This document shows positions 23,920-34,769 of a DNA stretch of 64,000 nucleotides, one piece after another. The stretch lies in contig NC_035162.2 of assembly GCF_001659605.2 (NCBI RefSeq), forward strand, positions 25,152,161 to 25,216,160, in the 5' to 3' direction. The notes beneath the pieces were generated by a model. It did no database searches, was not told where the DNA came from, and worked only from the letters and a program-made list of their open reading frames with translations. The translations under genes and the position numbers were made by a program. Source of the stretch: Manihot esculenta (Eukaryota > Streptophyta > Magnoliopsida > Malpighiales > Euphorbiaceae). Positions within the stretch are counted from its first letter, which is position 1. Each line of letters starts with the position of its first letter.

Positions 23920-24788
23920 ATGAGTTTCATGCTTAAAAGTTTCTCCTACTTGCACATGCAGTGCATCCAAGGCCATGGCAGAACTGGACGATAATGACAA
24001 ATTGGTGTAGTTTTTGATGGGATTAAATGATGCTTATGATCACGTAAGAAATGGGATCCTACTACTGAATCCACTGCCAACCGTCAACAAAGCTTACTCT
24101 ATGATACTCAGGGTTAAGAAGCAAAGAGAAGTACACAATGTCACTGAGCTGACTAAGGCATCTGCAATGTTAGCAAATAATCGAGGAAATAGAAGATTCG
24201 ATGGAAATAAGGCTAGAATAAGAAATTATAAAGGCAAGAAAGGTTATCTGAAAAAGGAAGACAAATATTATAATTATTGTCATGCTGCAGGACATATGAA
24301 GGACAATTTCTTCAAGATCCATAGATATCCAGACTGGTACAAAGAAATAAAGCAGAAGAAGACCAAACCTCAGGCTTATGTAGTAACACACAGAGATGAA
24401 GCAGCTGTGGATGAGCCATTGTCACTGGCTGAGATCCAACCTGCTGAATTGAATCCAGCATTATCCATAATAATTCAGTAAGAAGTTACAAGGTACATGA
24501 AGGGAAAGGGAATATAAGAGGTAAACTGTGCAAATTATTCCAACTTTGCAGGTAACTTCCTTAATCTGTCTTTGTCTAAATTGCATGATAGAGTAGATTC
24601 TTGGGTCGTAGACACAGGGGCTATCACTCATATGTATTCAAATTACCACCTATTGAAAAATCCACAAAGAAAAACCTCAAATAACCTAGTCGACCTTCTT
24701 GATGGTTCTGTCCAAATGGTGACTCCTACGAACATTATGATTTTAAGTCCAAACCTTGAATTGCAAGATGTCTTATACATATCCCAAT
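23920..24788 (+). pseudogene. Copia gag (C-terminal part) and protease fragment
   Basis: FLMGLNDAYDHVRNGILLLN and VNKAYSMILRVKKQREV are the conserved core of plant copia gag (UBN2/retrotrans_gag type). The zinc knuckle is degenerate: YYNYCHAAGHMKDNFF, with its first and last Cys replaced by Tyr and Phe. The protease active site is WVVDTGAITHM at about 24601-24633. A TAG at 24008-24010 replaces the usual Gln before FLMGL. The gag N-terminus is missing, removed at the junction with the array. It is interrupted at 24788 by a solo LTR. Confidence 0.88.
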
Positions 24789-26947
24789 TGTAACGACCCA
24801 AAAATCGGACCGCTACCGGTGCTAGAATCCAGATTGACTTAAGATCGCCGGGACCCGTAGCAAGCCTGATATACTCTCTATGTACCTGTAAAATCCTATA
24901 CATTTTCTGGAAAAATATAAAACTTTGCTCTGAACCAAGGCTCAACCTGTGCATGCACTATCTCCGTACTACAGAACCCCTTACTAGAGCTTGCTCTAGA
25001 CGGGTTAAAACTCATACTATGTTAAGCCTGGTTCTCATACTCATCATGGAAACACATGTACATAAATAAACCATGTATCCAAAAAGGGATTTACAAAACA
25101 TATGGGTCAAGCACCCTACTAAACTCTATACAATACTCATACATCTCTTTACAATATTACATGTCCACACTATGCTATTACACAACTCTTTACTCTTCAT
25201 GTACCCTGCTGACTCCCCCTGCACTCTGATCCTGCAAGACTGGGGTGAAGGGAGAGGGGTGAGCTATACTAGCCCAGTGAGTAGAACAATAAAAACATGT
25301 TATAAACATGCTCACATGAAATGCATCACATCACAAGTAATCACATACCGAACGGACTGAATCAAAAATCCCTCAATGCCCGGCCCGCGAAGGAGCTCCT
25401 CAGGACTTTATTAATCAATCAATAGTACCGAAGTACCCTGTGCCCGGCCCTCTCGGGGCTCCTCAAGACTTTACTGTGCCCGGCCCTCTCAGGGCTCCTC
25501 AGGACTTTACTGGGAGGGCTAATGAAACAATCACTATGTCCGTTCGCATCTTCATGTAATAATGCAATGCACATAATCGTGAATTCTAATGCAATCAATC
25601 TATTGCATAATCATGATGCATGAAACATGCTAAAAGCATTTGATTTCTCAATTAAAAGAATTAAGTTTAGTTCCACTCACCTCTGGCTAACTCTGAACTG
25701 ACTCTGAAAACTCTGAAGCAGTGCTCACTGCTGATCTCTTCGGTTCCTCTGGTCCGTTCCTACACAGGTGGACTCAAATGAGGGACCAAACTAACTCAAG
25801 AACAACTCTATAAAACTCCCCAAAAACCCCCTTAAAACATCCTAAAACAATCAAGGAAAACATGCAAAAGAAGGCTGGACTGGGCACTTTCGGCGGCAGG
25901 TTCGGCGGCCGAAAGTCCCTCCAGATCCGAAAATCAGGCACTTTCGACGGCACTTTCGGCTGTCGAAAGTCCTTTCCAGAGACGAAAGTTCCTAACCTTC
26001 GGCGGCACATTCGACGACCGAAACTCCCTCCAGAGCCGAAAGTCCAAACTTTCGGGGGCGAGCTTAGGCAGCCGAAACCACCTCCTTAGCATGTTCGGCG
26101 GCCGAACCTTCCTTCGGCGGCTGAAACTGGATTCTCCAATAAGGCAGAACCCTGCTCTGCTTTCATGCAAACTTCCTCCAAACTTCTCATACATGCAACC
26201 AACAATTCCACAACAAACATATACTCAAGTATATGCACAAAGGGGTCCAAAACTACCTTAAAACCCCAACAACATCACAAGTCAACACATAAACATGCTT
26301 TCAACATAAATCAACCAAAAACTCAACTTAACCTAAACATGCATCTCTAACCATAAAACTCCATAAAACCTTCATAAAACATGAAAAGAAGTTAAGGATC
26401 TACACTTACCTCTTGAAGATCTAGAGGAGAGGTGATCCTAACGTGGAGATATAGAGCAACTCTCTCACAAAGTCTCCAAGCTTCAAAACTTTGGTTTTTA
26501 GCTCAAAAGCTTCAAAACAACATAAAAACTCATCAAAATTTTGAAAGATTTGAAGAACACATGAAGATGACCCAAGGAAGATCATGGTCTCACCTCTGTT
26601 CGTGGAAATGGAAAGAAAACCTTATCCATTCACCGACCTATGGCCTTTTATAGGTGGCTGGCCAGACCACCTTCGGCGGCCAAACGTGAGTCCAAAAGTC
26701 ATGCATGTTCGGCGGCCGAACCTCACTTTCGGCGGCCGAACCTGGCATTTCTTCCTTGGTTCTTTTCTTTCAAAAACGCATTGCTTTTACACTTAAAACA
26801 TTAAAACTCATTTCTTTTACACTTAAAACATTAACCCTTACTAAAACAATTGAGACAACCATATCTAGTACCCTACTAGAGGGTTCCGCTATCCGAGATT
26901 CCACCGGACTGTAGAATTTCGATGCCAGACTCTAGCCGGGTATTACA
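24789..26947 (-). mobile_element. Solo gypsy LTR (copy B) in copia
   Basis: TGTAACGACCCA...GGGTATTACA flanked by perfect CCAAT duplications (24784-24788 and 26948-26952). Inverted TATA box CTTTTATA at 26645-26652, palindrome clusters at 25885-26125 and 26670-26750. It is a diverged subfamily: where other copies carry GGCGTAGTGCAGG repeats, this one has three repeats around GCCCGGCCCTCTCGGGGCTC (25380-25510). Confidence 0.93.
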
Positions 26948-26952
26948 CCAAT

Positions 26953-27187
26953 TCAAATATAACCTGCTTTCAATACACAAGCTATTACAAGACTAAATGA
27001 TGACAATTAGTTTACTGCAAAATAAATGTGTCTTGCAAGACCACTTGACTAAGAAGGTAGTAGCCACTGGCAAAGTGCAAGCAGGACTCTACAGAATAGA
27101 TGCATCCTCCTTTAATATTAATGAATTGAAGAGTAAAGAGTTGCATGGTATAGCTTGTAATGAAAATAATGCAGTAGCAATGTCAAG
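26953..27187 (+). pseudogene. Copia protease-integrase linker fragment
   Basis: Continues the copia reading after the solo LTR: FKYNLLSIHKLLQD, then NKCVLQDHLTKKVVATGK and QAGLYRID, the usual segment before the integrase GAG_pre-integrs domain. It ends at AMSS where the gypsy element inserted; the coding resumes at 36956. Confidence 0.82.
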
Positions 27188-29424
27188 TGTAATACCCGGC
27201 TAGACTCTGGTATCGGAATTCCTACCGTCCGGTGGAATCTCGGATGTCGGAGACCTCTAGAAGGGGTAAAACCATGTTTTCATAAAATGTTTTAATGTGT
27301 TTTATGGTTTTAAGCAAGACCGAAATGAGTTTTTGAATGAAAACAACCTTGGAGGAAAACACAGGTTCGGCCGCCGAAACTGAAAGTTCGGCCGCCGAAC
27401 ATGCATGCATTTCGGGGGTGCCTTAGGCCCCCGAAGGCATAAGTGAGGGAAGTCCAAGTTCGGCCGCCGAACCTCAAGTTCGGCCGCCGAACATGGCATG
27501 CATGCGGAGGCACGTTCGGCCCCCGAACGTGGCCTGGCCAGCCACTATAAAAGGGTCCCTTAGCCGAAAATGGGCGAGTTTTTCTCCCCATTGTCGGCCA
27601 AGGTGAGCTTTCCGCCGTTCCTCACCCATCTTTGAGTTTTCCCTTCAAATCTTTCACGATTTTCACAAGTTTTCATCTTGTTTTGAAGATTTTCAAGTTT
27701 TGAGCAAGTTTTGGAACTTTGAGGTTCAAGAACTCAAATCTCTCCCATCTCCGAGTTTAGGTCGTCTCTCTCTCTATCTTCAAGAGGTAAGAGCCGATCT
27801 TAAGCTCATTGCATGTTTTAAGTAAGTTTTATGTTAGATCTATGAGGTAGAATGTATGTTTAGCTTATGGTTAGGTTTATGAGTTTATGTTGTGTTTTTT
27901 AGCAATATGTTGTTGTTGTGTGTTGTAGTTGGGGTTTAAGATAGTTTGAAGCCCCTAGGAGCCAATGTATGTATATTTGCATGATTTGAATGAGTTATGT
28001 GCATGTTGGAATGGGAAGGAGAGGTTTATGTGCAAAGGGAACCAAGTTTCTGCCCTTTGGCAGAAACCAGGTTCAGCAGCCGAAGGACTTTTGGCCGCCG
28101 AACCTGCCTGGGAGGCAGGCCTTTCGGCTGCCGAAGTTGCCCTCGAAAGGAGACTTTCGTCTCTGTCTGGGACTTTCGGCCGCCGAAGGTGCCGCCGAAC
28201 CTGCCTGGGTTTCGGCTCTGGAGGGACTTTCGGCCGCCGAAGGTGCCGCCGAACCTGCCCTGTTCAGCCTTCCTTTGCATGTTTTGCATGATTGTTTTAA
28301 GGTGTTTTAGGGGGTTTTTGGGGGATGTTTTCCGAGTCATGTTATAGTATGTTGGTCCCTCATTTGAGTCCACCTGTGTAGGTTCGGACCCGAGGAACCG
28401 AAGACCTCAGCAGTGAGTCAGCTGCTTCTAAGTCAGTAGAGCTTCGGCCAGAGGTGAGTGGAACTAAACTTAATGTTTTAAATTAAGAAATTAAATGAAA
28501 GTTTTAGCATGATTCACGCATCATGAATGCCATGAGATATATTAGGGTGCTTGCATTAGAATTCACGAATATGTTGCATTGCATAATATGATGTTGATGT
28601 GGATGAATGTTGAATGATCCGCTAGCCCTCATATGTTATGACATGATGATATGATATGGAAGTCCAGGCGTGCCTGCACTACGCCCCTGGCACTATGTAA
28701 GAGAAAGACTGGAAGTGGCCTGCACTACGCCCCCGGCACCATGGATTATGTATGTTATGCTATGTATAAGAGAAAGACCAGATGTGGCCTGCACTACGCC
28801 CCTGGCATGATTGGATTATGTAGAGGGCTATGTGGTGACAAATTCATCCTTGATGTGATTAGTTGTGATGTGATGCATTTCATGTTATCATATGTTTAAA
28901 TGTTTTATTATTCTGCTCACTGGGCTCTAGTAGCTCACCCCTCTCCCAAATTCCTCAGGCTTACAGGTACAGGGTAGACCAGGAGGTCAGCAAGAGTATT
29001 GAAGTCAATTGTATGTAATAGATAGAATGTGGGCATGAAAAATGTAAAGTTATGAATAGTATGTAATGTAATGATATTGAGGATTAGAGGTTGTGCTTGA
29101 CCTACGTGTAAGGTATCCCTTTTAATGCATGATCCTAAATCTTTTTATGATGTTTATGTAAACCAACTCAACATATGTTGTATCGCCCTTTTGGGGCATT
29201 GATGAGATCCCACAGAGGGATCATGTTTATGATTATGTTCAGTGCATGCAAAGGTTGAGTTTGGTGTATGAATGAAAGAAAAGTTTTAAATTTTTATGTA
29301 TGTTGTTGATCATGTATGGGATTCAGCAGGTTTTCAGGTTATGTCAGGCTTGCTACGGGTCCCGGCGGCCTTAAGCCGATCTGGATCCTAGCGCCGGTAG
29401 CGGTCCGATTTTCGGGTCGTTACA
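27188..29424 (+). repeat. Gypsy element 1, 5' LTR
   Basis: 2237 bp from TGTAATACCC to GGGTCGTTACA. The promoter-proximal palindrome cluster (27364-27535) ends about 10 bp before a TATA box; a second cluster (28070-28250) lies downstream. Three imperfect repeats of GCCTGCACTACGCCCCTGGC occupy 28670-28810. Confidence 0.95.
27546..27553 (+). promoter_or_regulatory. TATA box of the gypsy LTR promoter
   Basis: TATAAAAG in a GC-richer context, just downstream of the palindrome cluster. It is conserved in every LTR copy: 35128-35135 (+), 8237-8244, 26645-26652, 46550-46557 and 58140-58147 (all -). Transcription would start roughly 30 bp downstream. Confidence 0.8.
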
Positions 29425-29427
29425 GAA

Positions 29428-29439
29428 TGGTATCAGAGC
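29428..29439 (+). promoter_or_regulatory. Primer binding site of gypsy element 1
   Basis: TGGTATCAGAGC, 3 nt after the 5' LTR, complementary to the initiator tRNA-Met 3' end. Confidence 0.92.
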
Positions 29440-29685
29440 CCTAGGTTCATATGGTCGGACCTAGAGTGTTGGGCTAATAGATGTTATAGAAGGTCAAGCA
29501 CAATAGGAAGATCATGTCCACTAGAATAGGATGTGGAGTCCTGTCTTGTTTGATGATGTGAAATGCCATGATTATATGCATGTGCATTAATAATATGTGA
29601 TGTATGTGATGAGGGTTCATGTGTGCCCACATGAACCATATGATGCTAATGTTTATGTGATGTGTACTGTTTTTCAGAAAACAGG

Positions 29686-31101
29686 ATGAGAGGAACTCGT
29701 CGATCGGCAAGATTGACTGGAGTACCACCTGAGGATGAGGGCACGAGCGCCCGTCCTCCAACATTACCTAGGGCAATGTCAAGCAGGTCTAGCAGGGAAA
29801 GAGCAGTAAGAGACCCTAGGAGGTCTTTGGATATGGGTAGAAGCAGATCAGTAAGAGGAACAGTTCAGGGAGGAATGTTAGAGGACGTGGGGGATGATAT
29901 GGATGTAGAGCAGAGGAGGGATGGCAGTCTGGGAGTTAGCATGTCAGAAGAAGGAATGGGAGAATCCCAAGGAGGCACCCAGGCCTCGGGATTTGTTCAG
30001 CCACTTTACTACCCACTCTTCTCACAAAACCCTGGTTATTCGATGGAAGGCACATCAGATTACCATAGTTTTAGCCCTTATCCCACACAGATGCCATACC
30101 CACCATATTATCCACCATACTCTCAATACCCAATGTATCCACCCCCACCTTACTATCCAAATCCAGCAAACCCTACCTCAGAAAATGTTGCACCACCTCC
30201 ACCACCTACAGAACCAGCAGCCCCAGTGGCTCAACCTTCCAGACCTAGCTCAGCCAGTGGGAGCAAGGTCAAGATGACCGACTACATGAAGTTGGGTGCT
30301 CCCCAGTATGAAAAAGGGGATGACCCGTTTGTGTATCTTGAGAGGGTCAAGGTGATCACAAATGAGATTGGGGCTGATGACAGTAGAGCCATTCAGATGG
30401 CTGGGTTCACTCTTAAGTGTAAGAAGGCACGAGAGTGGTTCAAGAATTATGTGAACCCCAGAGTAGACAGCATGTCTTGGAAGGAGTTTGCAAACGAGTT
30501 TGCAGGATGGGCTTTCCCTGACAGCTCAAGGGAATTAAAGATGATAGAGTTTGAACAGTTAAGGCAGACAGATGATATGAGTATTGATGAGTTCACGGAC
30601 AGATTCTTGGAGCTGTTGCCATTTGCAGGGCAAGATCTTGACTCAGACCAGAAAAGGTCAAGGAGGTATATCATGAAACTCCACTCCAGATATTCCTCCT
30701 TGATCCAGTCAGCAGATAGGGAGAGCTTCCATGCCATTGTGGACATGGCCCGGAAAATGGAGGCCAGTGCCATCATTCAGGGGACAGTTAAGCAGTCAGT
30801 GGCACAACCTTCTGGTTCTAAGACCCCGGGCTCTTCTTCAATGAGTGCAGCAGCTTCAGGTAGCAAAAAGTGGGACAGAGGTCCCAGGAAGTCTAAGAAG
30901 AACAAGTTTTGGAACAAGGTTAAGTCCAGTCTGGGACTAGGGAGTGGCTCAAGCTCTGGTGTGGATAATGCAGTTTGTGCAAGGTGTGGTAAGCCACACA
31001 GGGGAGTATGTCGGTTTGGGACGACAGCCTGTTACAGATGTGGTCAGGAGGGGCATATGTCTCGAGAATGTCCAAGAGCAGCCCCGATGGCACAGTCCTA
31101 G
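29686..31101 (+). CDS. gag: Gypsy gag (capsid and zinc knuckle), element 1
   Basis: Packages the element RNA into cytoplasmic particles. Start chosen at MRGTRRSARLTGVPPEDEG; 24 bp upstream there is another in-frame ATG (29662). A Pro/Tyr-rich N-terminal region (PYPPYYPPYSQYPMYPPPPY) precedes the retrotransposon gag domain (YMKLGAPQYEKGDDPFVYL...REWFKNYVNPR...FTDRFLELLPFAG). The C-terminus has a CCHC knuckle, [14 protein letters not shown]. The frame ends at a TAG (31099-31101) where element 2 has a Gln codon, so gag and pol were once one reading frame. Confidence 0.92.
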   Translation: MRGTRRSARLTGVPPEDEGTSARPPTLPRAMSSRSSRERAVRDPRRSLDMGRSRSVRGTVQGGMLEDVGDDMDVEQRRDGSLGVSMSEEGMGESQGGTQASGFVQPLYYPLFSQNPGYSMEGTSDYHSFSPYPTQMPYPPYYPPYSQYPMYPPPPYYPNPANPTSENVAPPPPPTEPAAPVAQPSRPSSASGSKVKMTDYMKLGAPQYEKGDDPFVYLERVKVITNEIGADDSRAIQMAGFTLKCKKAREWFKNYVNPRVDSMSWKEFANEFAGWAFPDSSRELKMIEFEQLRQTDDMSIDEFTDRFLELLPFAGQDLDSDQKRSRRYIMKLHSRYSSLIQSADRESFHAIVDMARKMEASAIIQGTVKQSVAQPSGSKTPGSSSMSAAASGSKKWDRGPRKSKKNKFWNKVKSSLGLGSGSSSGVDNAVCARCGKPHRGVCRFGTTACYRCGQEGHMSRECPRAAPMAQS

Positions 31102-34100
31102 CAGACAGCTTCAGGTAGTGTAGCGCAGCCAGCAGCTCTAGCCACGACTCAGGCCAGTGGCAGAGGTAGAGGGAGAGAGGCAGCCTCTTCTTCAGCGGGT
31201 TTCAGAGGTGAAGGTCCATCAGCTCCAGCACGGATCTTCACGATGACTCAACAGAAGGCAGATGCATCTAACACCGTGGTGGCAGGTAACTTAGTCATTG
31301 GTTGTTCAGATGTGTATGCCTTGATGGACCCTGGTGCATCTCATTCTTTTATTGCTCTGAGAGCCGTCCAGATGTTAGGGTTGATGATCTCTGGGTTAGA
31401 GTGTCCTCTCTGGGTCAGTGGACCCAAGTGTGATCCATCAGTGGCAGAGTCAGTCTGCCAGTGCAGTCCAGTCTTTGTAGAGGGAAGATGCCTATTCGCC
31501 GACCTTGCGGTTCTAGACTTGACAGATTTTGACGTCATTCTAGGGATGGACTGGTTATCTACCCATGGTGCTACCTTGGACTGCAGGGACAAGGTAGTCA
31601 GGTTCAGAGGTCAGGATGGGTCAGAGGTTGTCTTCAGGGGAGACAGGAGGGGTACACCTAGAGGTCTGATATCAGCTCTTCAGGCTCGTAGGTTGCTTAG
31701 GAAGGGATGTCAGGGGTATTTGGCTCATGTGAGAGAGCTTAGCAGTCAGGTTAGAGAGCCCGCCTCGGTGCCAGTGGTTAGAGAGTTTCTAGACGTCTTC
31801 CCAGACGAGCTGCCAGGTTTACCACCTGCTAGGGAGATAGAGTTCAAGATAGAACTGATGCCTGGAACCCGACCGATCTCTATCCCTCCCTACAGGATGG
31901 CTCCAGCCGAGTTGAAGGAATTGAAAGAACAGTTGCAAGAGCTGGTAGAAAAGGGCTTCATCCGACCGAGCACCTCACCTTAGGGTGCACCAGTCTTGTT
32001 TGTGAAAAAGAAGGATGGATCCCTTAAACTTTGTATCGACTACAGGCAGTTGAACAAAGTCACTACCAAGAATAAGTACCCATTGCCAAGGATCGACGAT
32101 CTATTCGACCAGCTAGCCGGAGCAGGTTGTTTCTCCAAAATAGATCTGAGATCGGGGTACCATCAGCTGAGGATCAGAGAAGAAGATGTGCCAAAGACAG
32201 CTTTCAGGACTAGATATGGGCATTTTGAGTTCCTTGTAATGCCGTTTGGGTTAACCAACGCCCCTGCAGCATTCATGGATCTCATGAACAGAGTGTTTAG
32301 CCAGTACCTGGATCACTTCGTTATTGTCTTCATAGATGATATCTTAGTGTATTCCAGGAATGCAGAGGAGCATGCCCATCATCTGAGGTTGGTTCTGCAG
32401 ACCTTGAGGGAACATGGCTTGTATGCCAAGTTCTCTAAGTGCGAGTTCTGGCTGAGGAGCATCTCTTTCTTGGGGCATGTGGTGTCAGAAAATGGAATCG
32501 AAGTAGACCCCAAAAAAGTGGAAACTGTAGCTAACTGGCCTAGACCCACTTCAGTGACAGAGATCAGGAGTTTCTTGGGTTTGGCAGGTTACTACAGGAG
32601 GTTCATCCAGGACTTCTCAAAAGTTGCAGCCCCTCTGACTAGGTTAACCAGGAAGAATCAAAAGTTTGTGTGGACCGACCAGTGCGAAGAGAGTTTTGAA
32701 GAGCTTAAGAAGAGGTTGACTTCAGCATCAGTGTTAGCTCTGCCATCTAGTGATGAGGACTTTACAGTCTTCTGTGATGCGTCCCGTGTGGGACTGGGTT
32801 GTGTACTAATGCAGAATGAGAGGGTGATTGCTTATGCTTCTAGGCAGCTGAAGAAGCATGAGTTGAATTACCCCACACATGACCTAGAGATAGCAGCAGT
32901 AATCTTTGCGCTCAAAATGTGGAGGCACTACCTCTATGGGGTAAAATGTGAGATCTTTACAGATCATAAGAGCCTGTAGTACATCCTGAGTCAAAGAGAT
33001 TTGAATTTGAGACAGAGGAGATGGGTAGAGCTGTTGAGTGACTATGATTGCAAGATTCAGTATCATCCGGGTAAGGCGAATGTCGTGGCAGACGCCCTAA
33101 GCCGGAAGTCACTAGGCAGTCTATCCCACATCACGGCAGAGAGGAGACCAGTGGTGAAGGAGTTTTACAAGCTCATGAATGAAGGTCTATAGTTGGAGTT
33201 GTCTGGTACAGGTGCTTTAGTGGCCCAGATGAGAGTGACACCTGTGTTTCTGGAGCAAGTGGCTCAGAAACAGCATGAGGACCCAGAGTTAGTGAAGATT
33301 GCCAGGACCGTTCAATTTGGCAAGGACAATGAGTTCAGATTTGACAGTAAAGGGATCCTCCGCTATGGGAGTCGATTGTGTGTACCAGATGATATAGGGC
33401 TAAAAGGAGACATTATGAGGGAGGCTCATAATGCAAGATACAGCGTTCACCCTGGAGCCACCAAGATGTATCAAGATCTGAAGAAAGTTTATTGGTGGCC
33501 AGTGATGAAGAAAGAAGTGGCACAGTTTGTGTCAGCCTGCGAAGTGTGTCAGAGGGTGAAGCTGGAACATCAGAAGCCGGCTGGAATGCTCAACCCGCTA
33601 CCTATTCCAGAGTGGAAATGGGAGAATATAGCTATGGACTTCGTAGTGGGGTTACCGGCGACGTCCAACAGATTGGACTCCATATGGGTGATTGTGGACA
33701 GACTCACCAAATCTGCTCACTTCATCCCTGTCAGGAGTGGCTATTATGTGGACAAGTTGGCGCAGGTGTATGTTGATGAGATCGCCAGGCTGCATGGGGT
33801 TCCTGTTTCAATAGTGTCGGATAGAGGACCCCAGTTCACCTCCAGGTTTTGGCGGAGTCTGCAGAATGCCATGGGTACCAGGTTGGATTTCAGTACTGCC
33901 TTCCACCCCTAGACGGACGGACAGTCCGAAAGGACCATCCAGACTATCGAGGATATGCTTAGAATGTGTGTGCTGGACTTTGGCGGTTCTTGGAGGCAGC
34001 ATCTACCCTTGGTAGAGTTTGCCTACAATAACAGCCATCATGCTAGCATCGGGATGGCTCCATATGAGGCTTTATATGGAAGGAAGTGCAGATCACCCGT

Positions 34101-34671
34101 TTGCTGGGAAGAAGTTGGAGAGAAGGCCTTGGCAGGGCCTGAGCTAGTAGAGATTACCAGCAGGGTGGTACCCATAATCAGAGAAAGGATCAAGACTGCT
34201 GCAAGCAGACAGAAGAGTTATGCAGACATCCGCAGATGGCAAGTAGAGTTTCAGGAGGGGGATCTGGTATTGCTCAAAGTGTCTCCAATGAAGGGAGTGG
34301 TTCGCTTCGGGAAGAAAGGTAAACTAGCCCCACGATACATCGGACCCTTTGAAGTCTTGCAAAAGATTGGGAATGTGTCGTACAAGCTGGATTTACCTGC
34401 TTCAATGGAAAGAATCCATCCGGTTTTCCATGTTTCCATGTTGAGAAAGTTTGTGTCAGATCCGGGCAAGGTTCTTAGTGAGCCTGATGTGGAGGTCCAA
34501 GAGGATCTCACCTATGTTGAACAGCCAGTACGGATCATAGACAACCAGCTCAGGAAGCTGAGAAACAAGGAAATCCCGATGGTGAAAGTCCTATGGAACC
34601 ACCACAATATGGAAGAATGCACTTGGGAGACACGGGAGTCCATGCTCCAGCAATACCCTCATCTTTTCTAA
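31102..34671 (+). pseudogene. pol: Gypsy pol (PR-RT-RNaseH-IN-chromodomain), element 1
   Basis: The same frame as gag continues through protease ([12 protein letters not shown]), reverse transcriptase (FIDDILVYS), RNase H ([29 protein letters not shown]), integrase (HHCC finger with [12 protein letters not shown] residues in [18 protein letters not shown] and GQSERTIQT) and a GPY/F-type module ([11 protein letters not shown]). It ends with the tail [23 protein letters not shown] stops interrupt it at 31981-31983, 32977-32979, 33190-33192 and 33910-33912. At these sites element 2 has TGG, CAG, CAG and CAG. No frameshifts are apparent, so it is a point-mutated rather than scrambled pol. Confidence 0.93.
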
Positions 34672-34756
34672 GGTTAGTTCTTATATGTTTTATGTGTATG
34701 ATATGTGTATGCCATGCTATGTGCTAGTTGAGGAACATTCGGGGACGAATGTTCTT

Positions 34757-34769
34757 AAGGGCAGGAGAA
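34757..34769 (+). promoter_or_regulatory. Polypurine tract of gypsy element 1
   Basis: AAGGGCAGGAGAA directly abuts the 3' LTR; it is the site that would prime plus-strand DNA synthesis. Confidence 0.85.

Noticed and set aside
29428..29439. Possible tRNA gene fragment
   Set aside because: TGGTATCAGAGC is the primer site next to an LTR, not part of a tRNA gene.
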